From the NCBI RefSeq assembly GCF_001594145.1, contig NZ_LVCF01000042.1, positions 62,001-126,000 on the forward strand: 64,000 bases of DNA, given 5' to 3'. The notes under the pieces were generated by a model. The model did not search any database. It worked only from the letters and a program-made list of their open reading frames with translations, and was not told the origin of the DNA. Position numbers and translations under genes: made by a program. Source of the stretch: Branchiibius sp. NY16-3462-2 (GTDB lineage: Bacteria > Actinomycetota > Actinomycetes > Actinomycetales > Dermatophilaceae). Shown here in pieces: positions 6,833 through 16,642 of this stretch (position 1 is the stretch's first letter; every line of letters begins with the position of its first letter).

Positions 6833-9019
6833 ATGGCCGTTGATCAGGACATCCGCCTGGACATCCAGGGGATGACGTGCGCCTCCTGCGCGATGCGCAT
6901 CGAGAAGAAACTGAACAAGATCGACGGTGTGCAGGCCAGCGTCAACTACGCGTTGGGTACGGCGAGCGTGCACGCCCCAGCGACTGTCCCGGTGGATCAA
7001 CTGGTCCAGACCGTCGAAGCCGCCGGCTACAACGCCTCGCTTCCGCAACCCGCGGCCGAACCGGTCGACGAGACCGCCGGCCTGCGTCGCCGGCTGATCA
7101 TCACCTGGATCATGGCGCTGCCGGTCATCGTCCTCTCGATGGTCCCGGCGCTGCAGTTCCCGGGCTGGCAGTGGGTGGCCCTGGCGCTGACCGTGCCGGT
7201 GGTGCTCTGGGGCGGCCTGGGATTCCACCAGGCCGCCTGGAAGAACCTGCGGCACCGCACCGCCACGATGGACACCCTGGTGTCGGTCGGCACGTTGGCC
7301 GCGCTCGCCTGGTCGATCTACGCGATGGTCTTCGGCCACGCCGGCATGATCGGGATGCACCACCACTTCTCGGTGGTCGTCGAGCCGCAGGAAGCAGCCG
7401 ATGCGATCTATTTGGAAGCAGCCGCCGGGGTCACGGCCTTTCTCCTGCTCGGGCGCTACCTGGAGGCGCGATCCAAGCGCGCTGCCGGTGCCGCCGTGCA
7501 GGGCCTGCTGCAGCTGAAAGCCGACGACGTCCTCGTGGAGCGCGCTGGTGTGGCAACGAGTATTCCGTTGTCGGAGTTGGTGATAGGCGATACCTTCCGG
7601 GTGCGTCCCGGTGACCGCGTAGCCACTGACGGAGTCGTGATCGACGGCCACGCCAGCATCGACGCGTCCGCAGTGACCGGCGAGAGCGTCCCGATCGAGG
7701 TCGGGTCGGGCGACCACGTCGTGGGTGGCACCCTGGCGGCCGGCGGCAGTCTGCGCGTCCGCGCCACCGCAGTCGGGGCGGACACCGAGTTGTCCCGGAT
7801 CGCTGCCCTGGTCGAGCAGGCGCAGACCGGTAAGGCCTCCGTGCAGCGATTGGCCGACAAAGTGGCCGGTGTCTTCGTGCCGATCATTCTGTTGCTGGCG
7901 CTGGCGACCCTGCTGGGCTGGTGGCTGATCGGCGGGGATCTGACCCGCGGCTTCACCGCCGCCGTCGCCGTGCTGGTGATCGCCTGCCCGTGTGCCCTGG
8001 GATTGGCGACGCCCGTGGCGCTCCTGGTGGGAACGGGTCGGGGCGCGCAACTGGGCATCCTGATCCGTGGCCCGCAGGCATTGGAGCAGGCCGATGCGAT
8101 CCAGACCGTCGTGCTGGACAAGACCGGAACCCTGACTGATGGCCGGATGAGTCTGGTGGACGTCTGGGCTGCCGACGGGGACGAGCAGCAGGTACGCCGC
8201 GTCGCCGCCACCCTGGAGCAGGGTTCGGCCCATCCGATCGCGACCGCCATCTGCCGTGACCGCACCGACCTGTTGCCGGTCCGCGACTTCCACAGTTACG
8301 ACGGGGCTGGCGTCGGTGGTGTGGTCGAGGGACGGTCGGCTCTCCTCGGCCGGGTGAGCTGGCTGCGGGACCAGGGGATCGACGTACCTGCACTCGTCTC
8401 GGACCGGGTGGATGCGCAAGCCGGCCTCGGCCGCACCGCCGTGGTGCTCGTCGTCGACGGTCAGGTGAGCGGGGTGCTCAGCGTGGCGGATCGGATCCGA
8501 GCCACGTCAGGCCAGGCAGTGCGCGGGTTCGAGGCCCTGGGGCTGCACCCGGTCATGATGACCGGCGATCACCAGGGGGTCGCCGACGCGGTCGCGCGGC
8601 AACTGGGGATCAACGAGGTGTACGCCGAGGTGCGACCACAGGACAAGGCGGCGCACATCTCCACCCTGCAACAGCAGGGCCAGAAGGTGGCCATGGTCGG
8701 CGACGGCGTCAATGATGCTGCTGCCTTGGCTACCGCAGACCTGGGCATCGCCATGGGTTCGGGCGCGGACGTCGCCTCCGACGCAGCTGATCTGACGCTG
8801 CTGCGCACCGATCCGGTGGTCGCGGTGGATGCGGTGCGGTTGTCGCGGGCCACGTTGCGCGTCATCCGCCAGAACATCGGCTGGGCGTTCGCCTACAACC
8901 TTGCTGCGGTGCCGCTGGCGATGTCCGGTCGGTTGGGGCCGATGGTGGCGGGCTTTGCGATGGCGGCCTCGTCAGTCCTGGTGGTGCTCAACTCGCTGCG
9001 GCTACGTCGTTTTCGCTGA
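6833..9019 (+). CDS. copA: Cu(+)-exporting P1B-type ATPase
   Basis: 728 residues. One N-terminal heavy-metal-associated domain has GMTCASC (Cys16, Cys19). Then come the transport ATPase parts: actuator TGES in VTGESVP, the intramembrane ACPCALG metal site, phosphorylation motif DKTGTLT, the SAHPIA nucleotide-binding block and hinge GDGVNDAAAL. YNLAAVPLAMS and MAASSVLVVLNS in the last helices match the P1B-1 (Cu+) signature. A His-rich loop (MHHHF) lies between early helices. It pumps cuprous copper out of the cytoplasm. Transcription should be copper-induced through the upstream dyad. Confidence 0.95.
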   Translation: MAVDQDIRLDIQGMTCASCAMRIEKKLNKIDGVQASVNYALGTASVHAPATVPVDQLVQTVEAAGYNASLPQPAAEPVDETAGLRRRLIITWIMALPVIVLSMVPALQFPGWQWVALALTVPVVLWGGLGFHQAAWKNLRHRTATMDTLVSVGTLAALAWSIYAMVFGHAGMIGMHHHFSVVVEPQEAADAIYLEAAAGVTAFLLLGRYLEARSKRAAGAAVQGLLQLKADDVLVERAGVATSIPLSELVIGDTFRVRPGDRVATDGVVIDGHASIDASAVTGESVPIEVGSGDHVVGGTLAAGGSLRVRATAVGADTELSRIAALVEQAQTGKASVQRLADKVAGVFVPIILLLALATLLGWWLIGGDLTRGFTAAVAVLVIACPCALGLATPVALLVGTGRGAQLGILIRGPQALEQADAIQTVVLDKTGTLTDGRMSLVDVWAADGDEQQVRRVAATLEQGSAHPIATAICRDRTDLLPVRDFHSYDGAGVGGVVEGRSALLGRVSWLRDQGIDVPALVSDRVDAQAGLGRTAVVLVVDGQVSGVLSVADRIRATSGQAVRGFEALGLHPVMMTGDHQGVADAVARQLGINEVYAEVRPQDKAAHISTLQQQGQKVAMVGDGVNDAAALATADLGIAMGSGADVASDAADLTLLRTDPVVAVDAVRLSRATLRVIRQNIGWAFAYNLAAVPLAMSGRLGPMVAGFAMAASSVLVVLNSLRLRRFR

Positions 9020-9157
9020 TGAGAGCCCTGCTGGGAGACTGTGGGCAGCCTGTGTAGGAATGGTCACATCGGTGGACAGCACCCCTTGTTTATGCGACTC
9101 TCGGCCCGGCGGACCCGAGATGGCCGCATGGACTGAGGCATCAAGGAAAGCAGCGCA

Positions 9158-12100
9158 ATGGCGGCGATCAAACGGTTCGGGCAGGCAACGGCAACGCGGG
9201 TGATCGCCGCTATGGCGCTGGTCGTGGCCCTCATCGCGACGATGAGCCTGGCGACCGCGCCGCAGGTTGCCGCAGCCGACCCGACGGCCACCATGCAGAT
9301 GGCCAAGACCGCCGACGTTGGTGGTGACCTCACTCCCGGGACCGAGTTCCTCTACACGATCACCGTGACGTGCTCGTCGGTTGCCGTCGGCGGTTGTGAG
9401 AACTACGTCCTCACCGACCCGCTACCGCAGTACATCGAACCCGTCGGCGATCCCACCGTCGACAACCAACCCTCCACGGTCACCATCAGTCCGGACAACG
9501 TCGTGACGGTGGATGTCAACCAGGCGCTCGGCGGCGGCAAGACCGGTCTGAAATCGGGCGACACACTCACCGTCACGATCCCGGTCAAACTCGCCGACGA
9601 CGCGCCGGCAACGATCAACGGCAAGACCATCACCAACACCGCCACCTCGACGGCGGACAACGCCACTCAGCAAACCGCTTCGGCTGACGTGACTCCCGTG
9701 GTGACCAGCGAACTGGGCGCGACCACCACCAAGACCATCGAGCCGTCTGGTGCCGCCGCGAAGCCGGGGACCACCGCTGATGTGACCTTGACGGGTAGGA
9801 ACACGTCCAATACGCCGGTTCATGAACTGGTGGTGCAGGACCCGGTCGACCCGGCTGCCTCCCCGAACCCGTTCACCTACCTCGGCGTGACGACGCCGCT
9901 CGGCGACGTCACCATGCCCAAGGGCGCCGACCAGGTCGTGGTGTGGGCGTACGTCAACGGGCAGTGGGTCGAGGGCGAGCCCGGGCCGCCGGCCACGCTG
10001 CCTGCCGGTGTTGACCCCAGTGCTGTGCAGGGACTGCGGTACGTCTTCACCGACACCACGGGGGACGGCATTGCCGCCGGCGCCACCGCCACCATTCCCT
10101 TCACCGTCCAGCAACGTGCCAATGTCACGGAACTGACCGGCCCGGTGACCGTCAAGAACGACGCCCAGACCACAGTCACCACCACCGACGGGCAGAGCAA
10201 GACGTCCGATCCCGCAGACGACACCTATGTGATCACTCCACCGGAGTTGGATGCTGCGGTCACCAAGAAGTTCGACCCGGCAACGGTGCACGCCGGTGAC
10301 CCGAGCACCGTGACGATCGGTGCCACCAACTCCTCCAACGTCCCGGTCGACTCGCTGACCATCAAGGAACCGTCCGGAGCCACGAACCCGTTCGAGGGTG
10401 ACAACCCGTTGACCTTCGCTGGATTCACCGGCGGCGTGGTCTGGCCCAGCGGCGCTACCGCGGCCGCCATCACCTACACCGGGCCGGGTTGTTCTGATCA
10501 GGCGCTGACCACGACCACTGCGAACACCCTGCCGGAGCCGCCCACCGGGTGCCAGCCCACTGGTTTCACCGTCACCTTCACCGGAACGATCGAGGCAGGG
10601 GCCGAGGCCACCCTTCCGTTCACGGTCGAGACTGACGCCGACCAGAGCGTCGACTCCCTGACGCACAACAACCAGGTCAGTGCCCAGACCGGTCTGGACG
10701 GAGCCACCAGCGATCCGGCCACCGCCGACTCCTCCCTGGTGACCCTGGCCGATCGCATCGCGACCTCGACGACCAAACGGATCACGCCGAACGACATCCC
10801 GGCGGTGCCGGGTCAGGACGTCACGACCAGCCTCACCGGAACGATCAAGGCCTTCCCGGATTCAACGGTCGATGCGCAACGCATGGTCGTCCAGGACCCC
10901 GAAGACCCCAGTGTCAGCCCTAACTTCTTCGACACCTTCCGGCCCACGTCGGTGGACAGCACGGAGATCAACGAGTGCAGTCAGCTGACGGTCAATTACT
11001 GGAACGGCACCGCGTGGGTGCCCGTGCCGGGGATGACCGACCTGCAGGGTCCGCAGCGTTTCTCGGGCAAAATTCCGGCGAGCGTGGACGCGCACGGCCT
11101 GCAGTTCGTCTACACCCCCGGTCCCGGGTGCACCGGTTTCCCGCCCGGCACCTCCTTCTCGCCGAACTTCACGTCCAACGTGCGCCCCGGCGTACCGAAT
11201 GAGGACGCCACCGTCAGTAACTGCGCCGGCACCGACGGCAGCGCCCCGACCGTCAGCCAGCCCGCCCACTCCCAGGGCTGCGCCGACGTCGACCTGAACC
11301 ACGTCACCCCGGGCGAGGGCGACCTGATCGACAAGTCGTGGGACGACCCGGCCAACGTCGCGGAGCGTTCCGGTGACGAGCGCGGCGCGACACTGCGCTG
11401 GTCGACGGGCGGATTCTCGAACTTCGAGAAGGTCGTGATCAGCGATGTGCCCAACCCCCAGGAGCCGATCCAGAACTCCGTCTTCGATTCCTTCGACCTG
11501 GTGCGGATCGACCCGATCTCAGCGGCTGACGATCCGCTGCTGAAGTACGACCGGGTCGCCAGCGTCGAGCTCTACATCAACGGCCAGTGGGTCGAAGCCT
11601 CCGGTGACCCCTGCCCGGCCGCGTGCGATGGCACTTTCCCCGGGTACACGCTGACCGCCTCCGAGCGCGCTGATGCCACTGCCTTCCGGCTGACCTACGA
11701 AGAGTCCGACACCAACCGCACCGGCGCGGTGGGCACGCCGGTCGTCGGTTCCGGTGTCGCCCGCTCCAGCGGCGACAACCGCACCATCCACCCGGTCTTC
11801 GCGCTTCGCGACGTCACCCGCCACACCCCGGCGGCTCCGGTGCTTTCCACCAGCGCCCTGAACACCGACCAGGCCGGCCTTGTCAGCAACACCGCCGGCG
11901 CCGACGCCTACTTCCCGGGCGACACCACCCCGTCGTACTCCGATCAGGCCAGTGACCGGATCACCATCGTGCCGGCCAACCTGCAGGTCGACCTGGCCAA
12001 GACCTGGGAAGGCGGTCCGCTGGGGGTCCCGGCACCGGGAACGGCAGCCGAGAAGTACCCCACGAGTGAGGTGACCCTGGCGGCCACCAACAAGTCGCTG

Positions 12101-15100
12101 TCCCGGCTGGACACGCTGACCATCACCGAGCCGACGGGCACGTCCAATCCGTTCGACACGTTCGATCTGATCGGCTTCACCACCATCACTGCGCCCGCCG
12201 AGATCGGCGCCACGGACGTGACGATCACCGTGCACTACGCCGGTGGCGCGCCCGATCGCACCTTCACCCGACAGGAGGCGCTGGACGCCCCGGCCACCGA
12301 CTTCGAGGGTGCGGTCGGCTTCGACACCGTCTACACCGGCCGCATCAACTCCGCGACGGACCAGCAGCGTGGTGCCCACAACACCGCAACCGTGGGATTC
12401 GACACCCGGCTGCGGCCGACGCACCGCGCCGACGGCACGCCGGTCACCGCACCGGCCACCATTGCCAATGAGGCGACCACGACAGGTAAGGATCTGGTCG
12501 ACTATCCGAGCGACACCAAGACCGCTACCGACAAGGACACCGCGAGCATCGATCTGGTCCCCGGCGCCCTGACGGTCCAGGCCGGCAAGTCGATCAAGCC
12601 GGCCAGTCAGGTCGAAGGTGACAACTCGCCGGTCACCGTGACCCTCAGCGGTCAGCCGAAGGGTCCGGCCCGCACGGTGCAGATGATCGTCCAGGACGAC
12701 GCACCGACCTTCTGGAACCAGTACGACTTCACCGGCTTCTCCGCCTTTTCCTTCACCAACCCGATCAACCAGGTGCAGGTGGATGCACTCACCGGTGGCA
12801 CCTGGAGCGTCGTAGGCGGCGAACCGGTCCTCACCGGGGCCACCTGGAAGACCGGCACCCCGGGCACCGCTCTGGCCCTGCCAGCGGGAGTCACGGCGCC
12901 GCAGGTGCAGGGACTGCGCTTCACCTTCACCCGGGCCGACGGCAAGAACTGGGAAAACCCGTCAACGCCGAAGCAGAACGTCTCGTTCAAGGTGACCCGT
13001 CGCGCCACTCTCAACACCGGCGGCCCGGTCCTCACCGATCAGAAGGGCAACGCCCCCGCCCCGGGTGAGACCCAGGCGGGGCGGGCCAGCGATGTCGTCG
13101 ACGTCGATGCGACCAGTTCCGCGCTCGACGGTGACGGCAACCCGATCGTGGCGGACGACACCGCCAACGCGCATATCGACTACGTACACCTGAACAACGC
13201 GGTGCAGATCACCAAGAACCCGAAGGGGAACACCTACCAACCCGGCGTTCCGTTCACCTACGTCGTCACAGTCAAGAACACCGGTAAGGCGCCCATCGAG
13301 AACCCGGTCATCGTCGACGCCATGCCGACCGATGCCGACGGCGCCCAACTGGTCTTCAACCCCGACGTTTCGGCGAGTAACCGGTACACCTACACCCTTA
13401 CTCCGCCGTCGGAGGCCGACACGGCGCTGCCGACGACAGCAGACGACGTCACGGTGGCCCAGGAATCCGACGCCCAGGACTCGCCGACGTCGCTGACCTT
13501 CACCTTCCCGGACGGATCCATCCTGCAACCCGGCGAGACCTACTCCATCGCCTTCTCCGTCCTCACGCGTCCCGGGCTGAAAGCCAAAACAACCTTCACG
13601 AACAAGGTCGGCATCACCGCCGACCGTCCGTGGGACAGCTGCTCCGGGACCTTGGACCCCAGCACGGGCGCCTGCACCACGACGGCCGCCAACACCATCG
13701 GTGAGGGTGCTGCGATCGGCGTCTCCAAGCGGGTCAAGGCCGAGGACTCCGACACCCTCGGGGTCATCACCGACCCCGCGCTGACCAAAGCGGTCGACTG
13801 CCACCCCGACGCTGCCGGGTTCTACGGCAAGCCCTGTATCCCCGTGACCAAGCCCGGTGGTGACATCACCTGGCGCACGACGTACGTCAACACCGGCAAC
13901 GAGTCGCAGACCCGCATCGTCGCCATCGATCGGCTGCCCAAGCCGGGTGACACCGGCTCGACCAACAGCCTGGCCCGCGGGTCCCAGTGGCGCCCGATCC
14001 CGTCCGGTCGACCCACGCTGGTGAGCGGTAACTCCATCGATCTGTCGGTGTACTACACGACCTCGGACAACGTGTGTCAGGACGACCTGGTGCAAGCCAA
14101 CCCGGGGGCCTGCCCGACCGGGGCATGGACCCTGTGGGCGGAGGGCACGACGCTGCCGGAGAACGTCCTGCAGTCGATCACGGCGTTCCAGTTCGTGTAC
14201 GCGCCGAACAAAGCGCTGATTCCGCCACTGGGGGGCTTCAGCGTCGACATCCCGCAGACGGCACCGGCTTTGTCGCCGACCGCCGGTGCGGACACCGTCG
14301 CCTTCAACACTACGGGCGCTCGCGCTGAGGCGGTGCGCGCCAACGGCACCGTGCACACGACCCTGACCACGGAACCGCCGCGGGTCGGCGTATCGCTGGC
14401 CACCGGTCCGTTGCAGGTCGAGAAGGTCGTCACGGGTCCGGCCGCGGAGAATGCACCGGACACGTTCTCGGCGACGTTGCACTGCACGTCGGTGGGTGTA
14501 GAGGTCGACCTGGGTGACAAGGCGAATCTCACGTTGACGCCGAACACCCCGGTGACCGTCAAGGACCTGCCGTACAACGCCGACTGCTGGGTCACCGAGT
14601 CCGGGGACGGCGGTCAGACCAGCTCGAGTTCGACCCATGTGACGGTCACCCGGGATGAGCAGAACGTCCCGTTGATCACGCTGACCAACGTCTACGAGAA
14701 CGCGTCGCTGGTCGTCAGCAAGACGGTTGACACGACGGCCACGGACCAGAACGGCGCGCCGCTGACGTACGGCCCGTTCCAGATCGCGGTCGAGTGCACC
14801 TTCCTGGACAAGCCGGTCTACGCCACGGGCTACTCGGCGGACAAGCCGATGCAGGTCACCCTGAAGGACGGCGAGTCGCACACCTTCACCGGTCTGTCGG
14901 CCCGCTCGATCTGCACCGTGACCGAGTCGGATTACACCGGGGCCAGTGTCAGCTACGAGACCACGACCGGCGAGGACTCGTCGGCGACAGGTACCGGCAC
15001 CCTGGTGCCCGATGGATCGGACGGAAGCGCCCAGAACACGACCAAGGTCACCAACACCTTCGACAGTGGGTCGCTGCTGCTCACCAAGAAGGTGGAGGGT

Positions 15101-16642
15101 GACGCCGCGTCGACGTACGGCGCCGGCCCGTTCACCTTCCACCTGGTCTGCACGCTGGACGACCACGCTGAGGGGGCTGAGCAGCCGCGCACGGTGTACG
15201 AGGCCGACCTGACCCTTGGTGGAGACGAACCACTGCAGCGCTCGGTCGACCACATCGCCACCGGCGCACAGTGCACCGTCAGCGAGACGGATAACGCCGG
15301 CGCGACCAGCTCGTCGCTGGATCCGGCGGACGGCACGGTCACGATCGGCTCCTCGACCGCCGAGATCGCCACGGTGACCGCGACCAACACCTTCGACGCG
15401 GGCACCTTGGCCGTCACCAAGAAGGTGTCGGGAGCAGCCGCGGATTACGCCCCAGCCTCGTTCCCGGCGGAGGTGACGTGCACGGCGGACGGCAAGACAC
15501 TGCCCGGCTTCCCGCGGCAGATCACGATCACGCCGGGCGAGACGACCACTGTGGACGCCCTGGTCGGAGCCTCGTGTGTCGTGCGGGAAACAGGCCAGCA
15601 TGGCGCCACCGGTGTCACCTACGACCCCGCCGACCCGGACAACCCCGACCAGAGCAAGCCGGTGGTGATCGGACCGGCTGAGCAGGACCCGGTCCAGGTG
15701 GGCATCACCAACGAGTACCGGGCCGGCGGTCTGCAGATCTTCAAGCAGGTCGACGGACCGGGCGCCCCGGAGGCATCCGTCGGACCGTTCGTCTTCTCGG
15801 TGGTGTGCACCTTCGACGGCAAGCAGGTCTATGACCACGAGGTCACCCTCACCGGCGATGGCACCAGCACGGTGTTGAAGTCCGAGATCCTGTCGCCGTT
15901 GCCCGTCGGGGCGCAGTGCGTCGTGCGTGAGACCGGTAACGGAGGCGCGGACAGCACCCCTGCACCGGTCACCGTGACCATTCCCAATGTGGACGACTCG
16001 GGTACGGCCCAGGTTGTGGTCGCGGGCTTCACCAACGAGTTCTCGGCCGGAACCATCGCCCTGGCCAAGGACCTGGCCGGTGATAACGCCGAGAGCGCCC
16101 GGGACAAGGTCTTCACGATCCAACTCACCTGCCAGCTGGAAACACCGGATGGTGAGCGGGTGACGCTCTTCTCCGACCCGGTGCAGATCAAGGGCGGAGA
16201 AGTGCTGACGCCGACGGACGCGGACGGCAACGAGTTGAAGCTGCCCCGCGGTACCCACTGCTTCGCAGAGGAAACCGACTCCGGGGGAGCGACCTCCGTC
16301 GAGGTCAGCAATGGTTCGTACGACGACGCGGTCGTGGTGGGTACCTCCGGGGAACTGCAGAAGCTGACGATCACCGTGACGAACACGTTCACGAAGCCGA
16401 CGCCGCCTCCGACGACCCCGCCGCCGACGACGCCGCCTCCGACGACGTCACCGTCGCCGACCGGGACGCCGACCGGCACCACGTCACCGGCTCCGTCGGG
16501 CACGACCCCGCCGTCGGTCTCCACGGGTGGTCACATCGGATCGGGTGACAACTCCTGGGCACTAGGAGTGGCCGGTATCGCGTTCCTGATCGCGGCAGGA
16601 GCCGCTGGGCTCCTGGTGTCGCGCCGACGCAAGGGGCAGTGA
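9158..16642 (+). CDS. giant cell-surface protein with DUF11-like and DUF5979 (CnaB-like) repeats
   Basis: 2494 residues. Residues 1-40 are a signal peptide ending in AAA. The N-terminal two thirds are serial DUF11/isopeptide-type beta modules, with recurrent TNPF/SPNPF and VQDP blocks. Residues about 1752-2411 are six DUF5979 repeats of 97-120 residues. Each opens with a Lys in a hydrophobic strand (K1756, K1855, K1977, K2088, K2196, K2304), has two Cys and an ESD/ET-type acidic motif, and ends at TN(T/E/V)(F/Y). A Pro/Thr stalk (about 2414-2452), a putative sorting site SVSTG (2453-2457), a membrane helix (about 2468-2487) and RRRK follow. There is no LPxTG. ATG 9158 is preceded by AAGGAAAG. 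Probably a wall-anchored stalk or adhesin displayed by the adjacent sortase. Confidence 0.85.
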   Translation: MAAIKRFGQATATRVIAAMALVVALIATMSLATAPQVAAADPTATMQMAKTADVGGDLTPGTEFLYTITVTCSSVAVGGCENYVLTDPLPQYIEPVGDPTVDNQPSTVTISPDNVVTVDVNQALGGGKTGLKSGDTLTVTIPVKLADDAPATINGKTITNTATSTADNATQQTASADVTPVVTSELGATTTKTIEPSGAAAKPGTTADVTLTGRNTSNTPVHELVVQDPVDPAASPNPFTYLGVTTPLGDVTMPKGADQVVVWAYVNGQWVEGEPGPPATLPAGVDPSAVQGLRYVFTDTTGDGIAAGATATIPFTVQQRANVTELTGPVTVKNDAQTTVTTTDGQSKTSDPADDTYVITPPELDAAVTKKFDPATVHAGDPSTVTIGATNSSNVPVDSLTIKEPSGATNPFEGDNPLTFAGFTGGVVWPSGATAAAITYTGPGCSDQALTTTTANTLPEPPTGCQPTGFTVTFTGTIEAGAEATLPFTVETDADQSVDSLTHNNQVSAQTGLDGATSDPATADSSLVTLADRIATSTTKRITPNDIPAVPGQDVTTSLTGTIKAFPDSTVDAQRMVVQDPEDPSVSPNFFDTFRPTSVDSTEINECSQLTVNYWNGTAWVPVPGMTDLQGPQRFSGKIPASVDAHGLQFVYTPGPGCTGFPPGTSFSPNFTSNVRPGVPNEDATVSNCAGTDGSAPTVSQPAHSQGCADVDLNHVTPGEGDLIDKSWDDPANVAERSGDERGATLRWSTGGFSNFEKVVISDVPNPQEPIQNSVFDSFDLVRIDPISAADDPLLKYDRVASVELYINGQWVEASGDPCPAACDGTFPGYTLTASERADATAFRLTYEESDTNRTGAVGTPVVGSGVARSSGDNRTIHPVFALRDVTRHTPAAPVLSTSALNTDQAGLVSNTAGADAYFPGDTTPSYSDQASDRITIVPANLQVDLAKTWEGGPLGVPAPGTAAEKYPTSEVTLAATNKSLSRLDTLTITEPTGTSNPFDTFDLIGFTTITAPAEIGATDVTITVHYAGGAPDRTFTRQEALDAPATDFEGAVGFDTVYTGRINSATDQQRGAHNTATVGFDTRLRPTHRADGTPVTAPATIANEATTTGKDLVDYPSDTKTATDKDTASIDLVPGALTVQAGKSIKPASQVEGDNSPVTVTLSGQPKGPARTVQMIVQDDAPTFWNQYDFTGFSAFSFTNPINQVQVDALTGGTWSVVGGEPVLTGATWKTGTPGTALALPAGVTAPQVQGLRFTFTRADGKNWENPSTPKQNVSFKVTRRATLNTGGPVLTDQKGNAPAPGETQAGRASDVVDVDATSSALDGDGNPIVADDTANAHIDYVHLNNAVQITKNPKGNTYQPGVPFTYVVTVKNTGKAPIENPVIVDAMPTDADGAQLVFNPDVSASNRYTYTLTPPSEADTALPTTADDVTVAQESDAQDSPTSLTFTFPDGSILQPGETYSIAFSVLTRPGLKAKTTFTNKVGITADRPWDSCSGTLDPSTGACTTTAANTIGEGAAIGVSKRVKAEDSDTLGVITDPALTKAVDCHPDAAGFYGKPCIPVTKPGGDITWRTTYVNTGNESQTRIVAIDRLPKPGDTGSTNSLARGSQWRPIPSGRPTLVSGNSIDLSVYYTTSDNVCQDDLVQANPGACPTGAWTLWAEGTTLPENVLQSITAFQFVYAPNKALIPPLGGFSVDIPQTAPALSPTAGADTVAFNTTGARAEAVRANGTVHTTLTTEPPRVGVSLATGPLQVEKVVTGPAAENAPDTFSATLHCTSVGVEVDLGDKANLTLTPNTPVTVKDLPYNADCWVTESGDGGQTSSSSTHVTVTRDEQNVPLITLTNVYENASLVVSKTVDTTATDQNGAPLTYGPFQIAVECTFLDKPVYATGYSADKPMQVTLKDGESHTFTGLSARSICTVTESDYTGASVSYETTTGEDSSATGTGTLVPDGSDGSAQNTTKVTNTFDSGSLLLTKKVEGDAASTYGAGPFTFHLVCTLDDHAEGAEQPRTVYEADLTLGGDEPLQRSVDHIATGAQCTVSETDNAGATSSSLDPADGTVTIGSSTAEIATVTATNTFDAGTLAVTKKVSGAAADYAPASFPAEVTCTADGKTLPGFPRQITITPGETTTVDALVGASCVVRETGQHGATGVTYDPADPDNPDQSKPVVIGPAEQDPVQVGITNEYRAGGLQIFKQVDGPGAPEASVGPFVFSVVCTFDGKQVYDHEVTLTGDGTSTVLKSEILSPLPVGAQCVVRETGNGGADSTPAPVTVTIPNVDDSGTAQVVVAGFTNEFSAGTIALAKDLAGDNAESARDKVFTIQLTCQLETPDGERVTLFSDPVQIKGGEVLTPTDADGNELKLPRGTHCFAEETDSGGATSVEVSNGSYDDAVVVGTSGELQKLTITVTNTFTKPTPPPTTPPPTTPPPTTSPSPTGTPTGTTSPAPSGTTPPSVSTGGHIGSGDNSWALGVAGIAFLIAAGAAGLLVSRRRKGQ
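14411..16390 (+). repeat. six tandem DUF5979 repeats within the surface protein
   Basis: Approximate repeat starts are 14411, 14702, 15062, 15395, 15722 and 16046. They are recognisable at protein level (opening Lys strand, Cys pair, TNxF close) but diverged at DNA level, so the array is old rather than freshly expanded. Confidence 0.75.
16397..16447 (+). repeat. Pro/Thr-rich stalk repeat (PTPPPTTPPPTTPPPTT)
   Basis: Short CCG/ACG codon repeats encode a Pro-Pro-Pro-Thr-Thr stalk just before the membrane anchor of the giant surface protein, typical of a wall-spanning segment. Confidence 0.8.

Noticed and set aside
6656..8419. 587-codon minus-strand frame opposite copA
   Set aside because: Shadow frame crossing the terminator and copA promoter; copA motifs are complete on the plus strand.
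12962..16258. 1098-codon open frame on the minus strand opposite the surface protein
   Set aside because: It is an antisense shadow caused by high GC and codon bias. It has no family motifs, an Arg/Gly/Val-heavy composition, and the plus frame has clear domains, signal peptide and stop.
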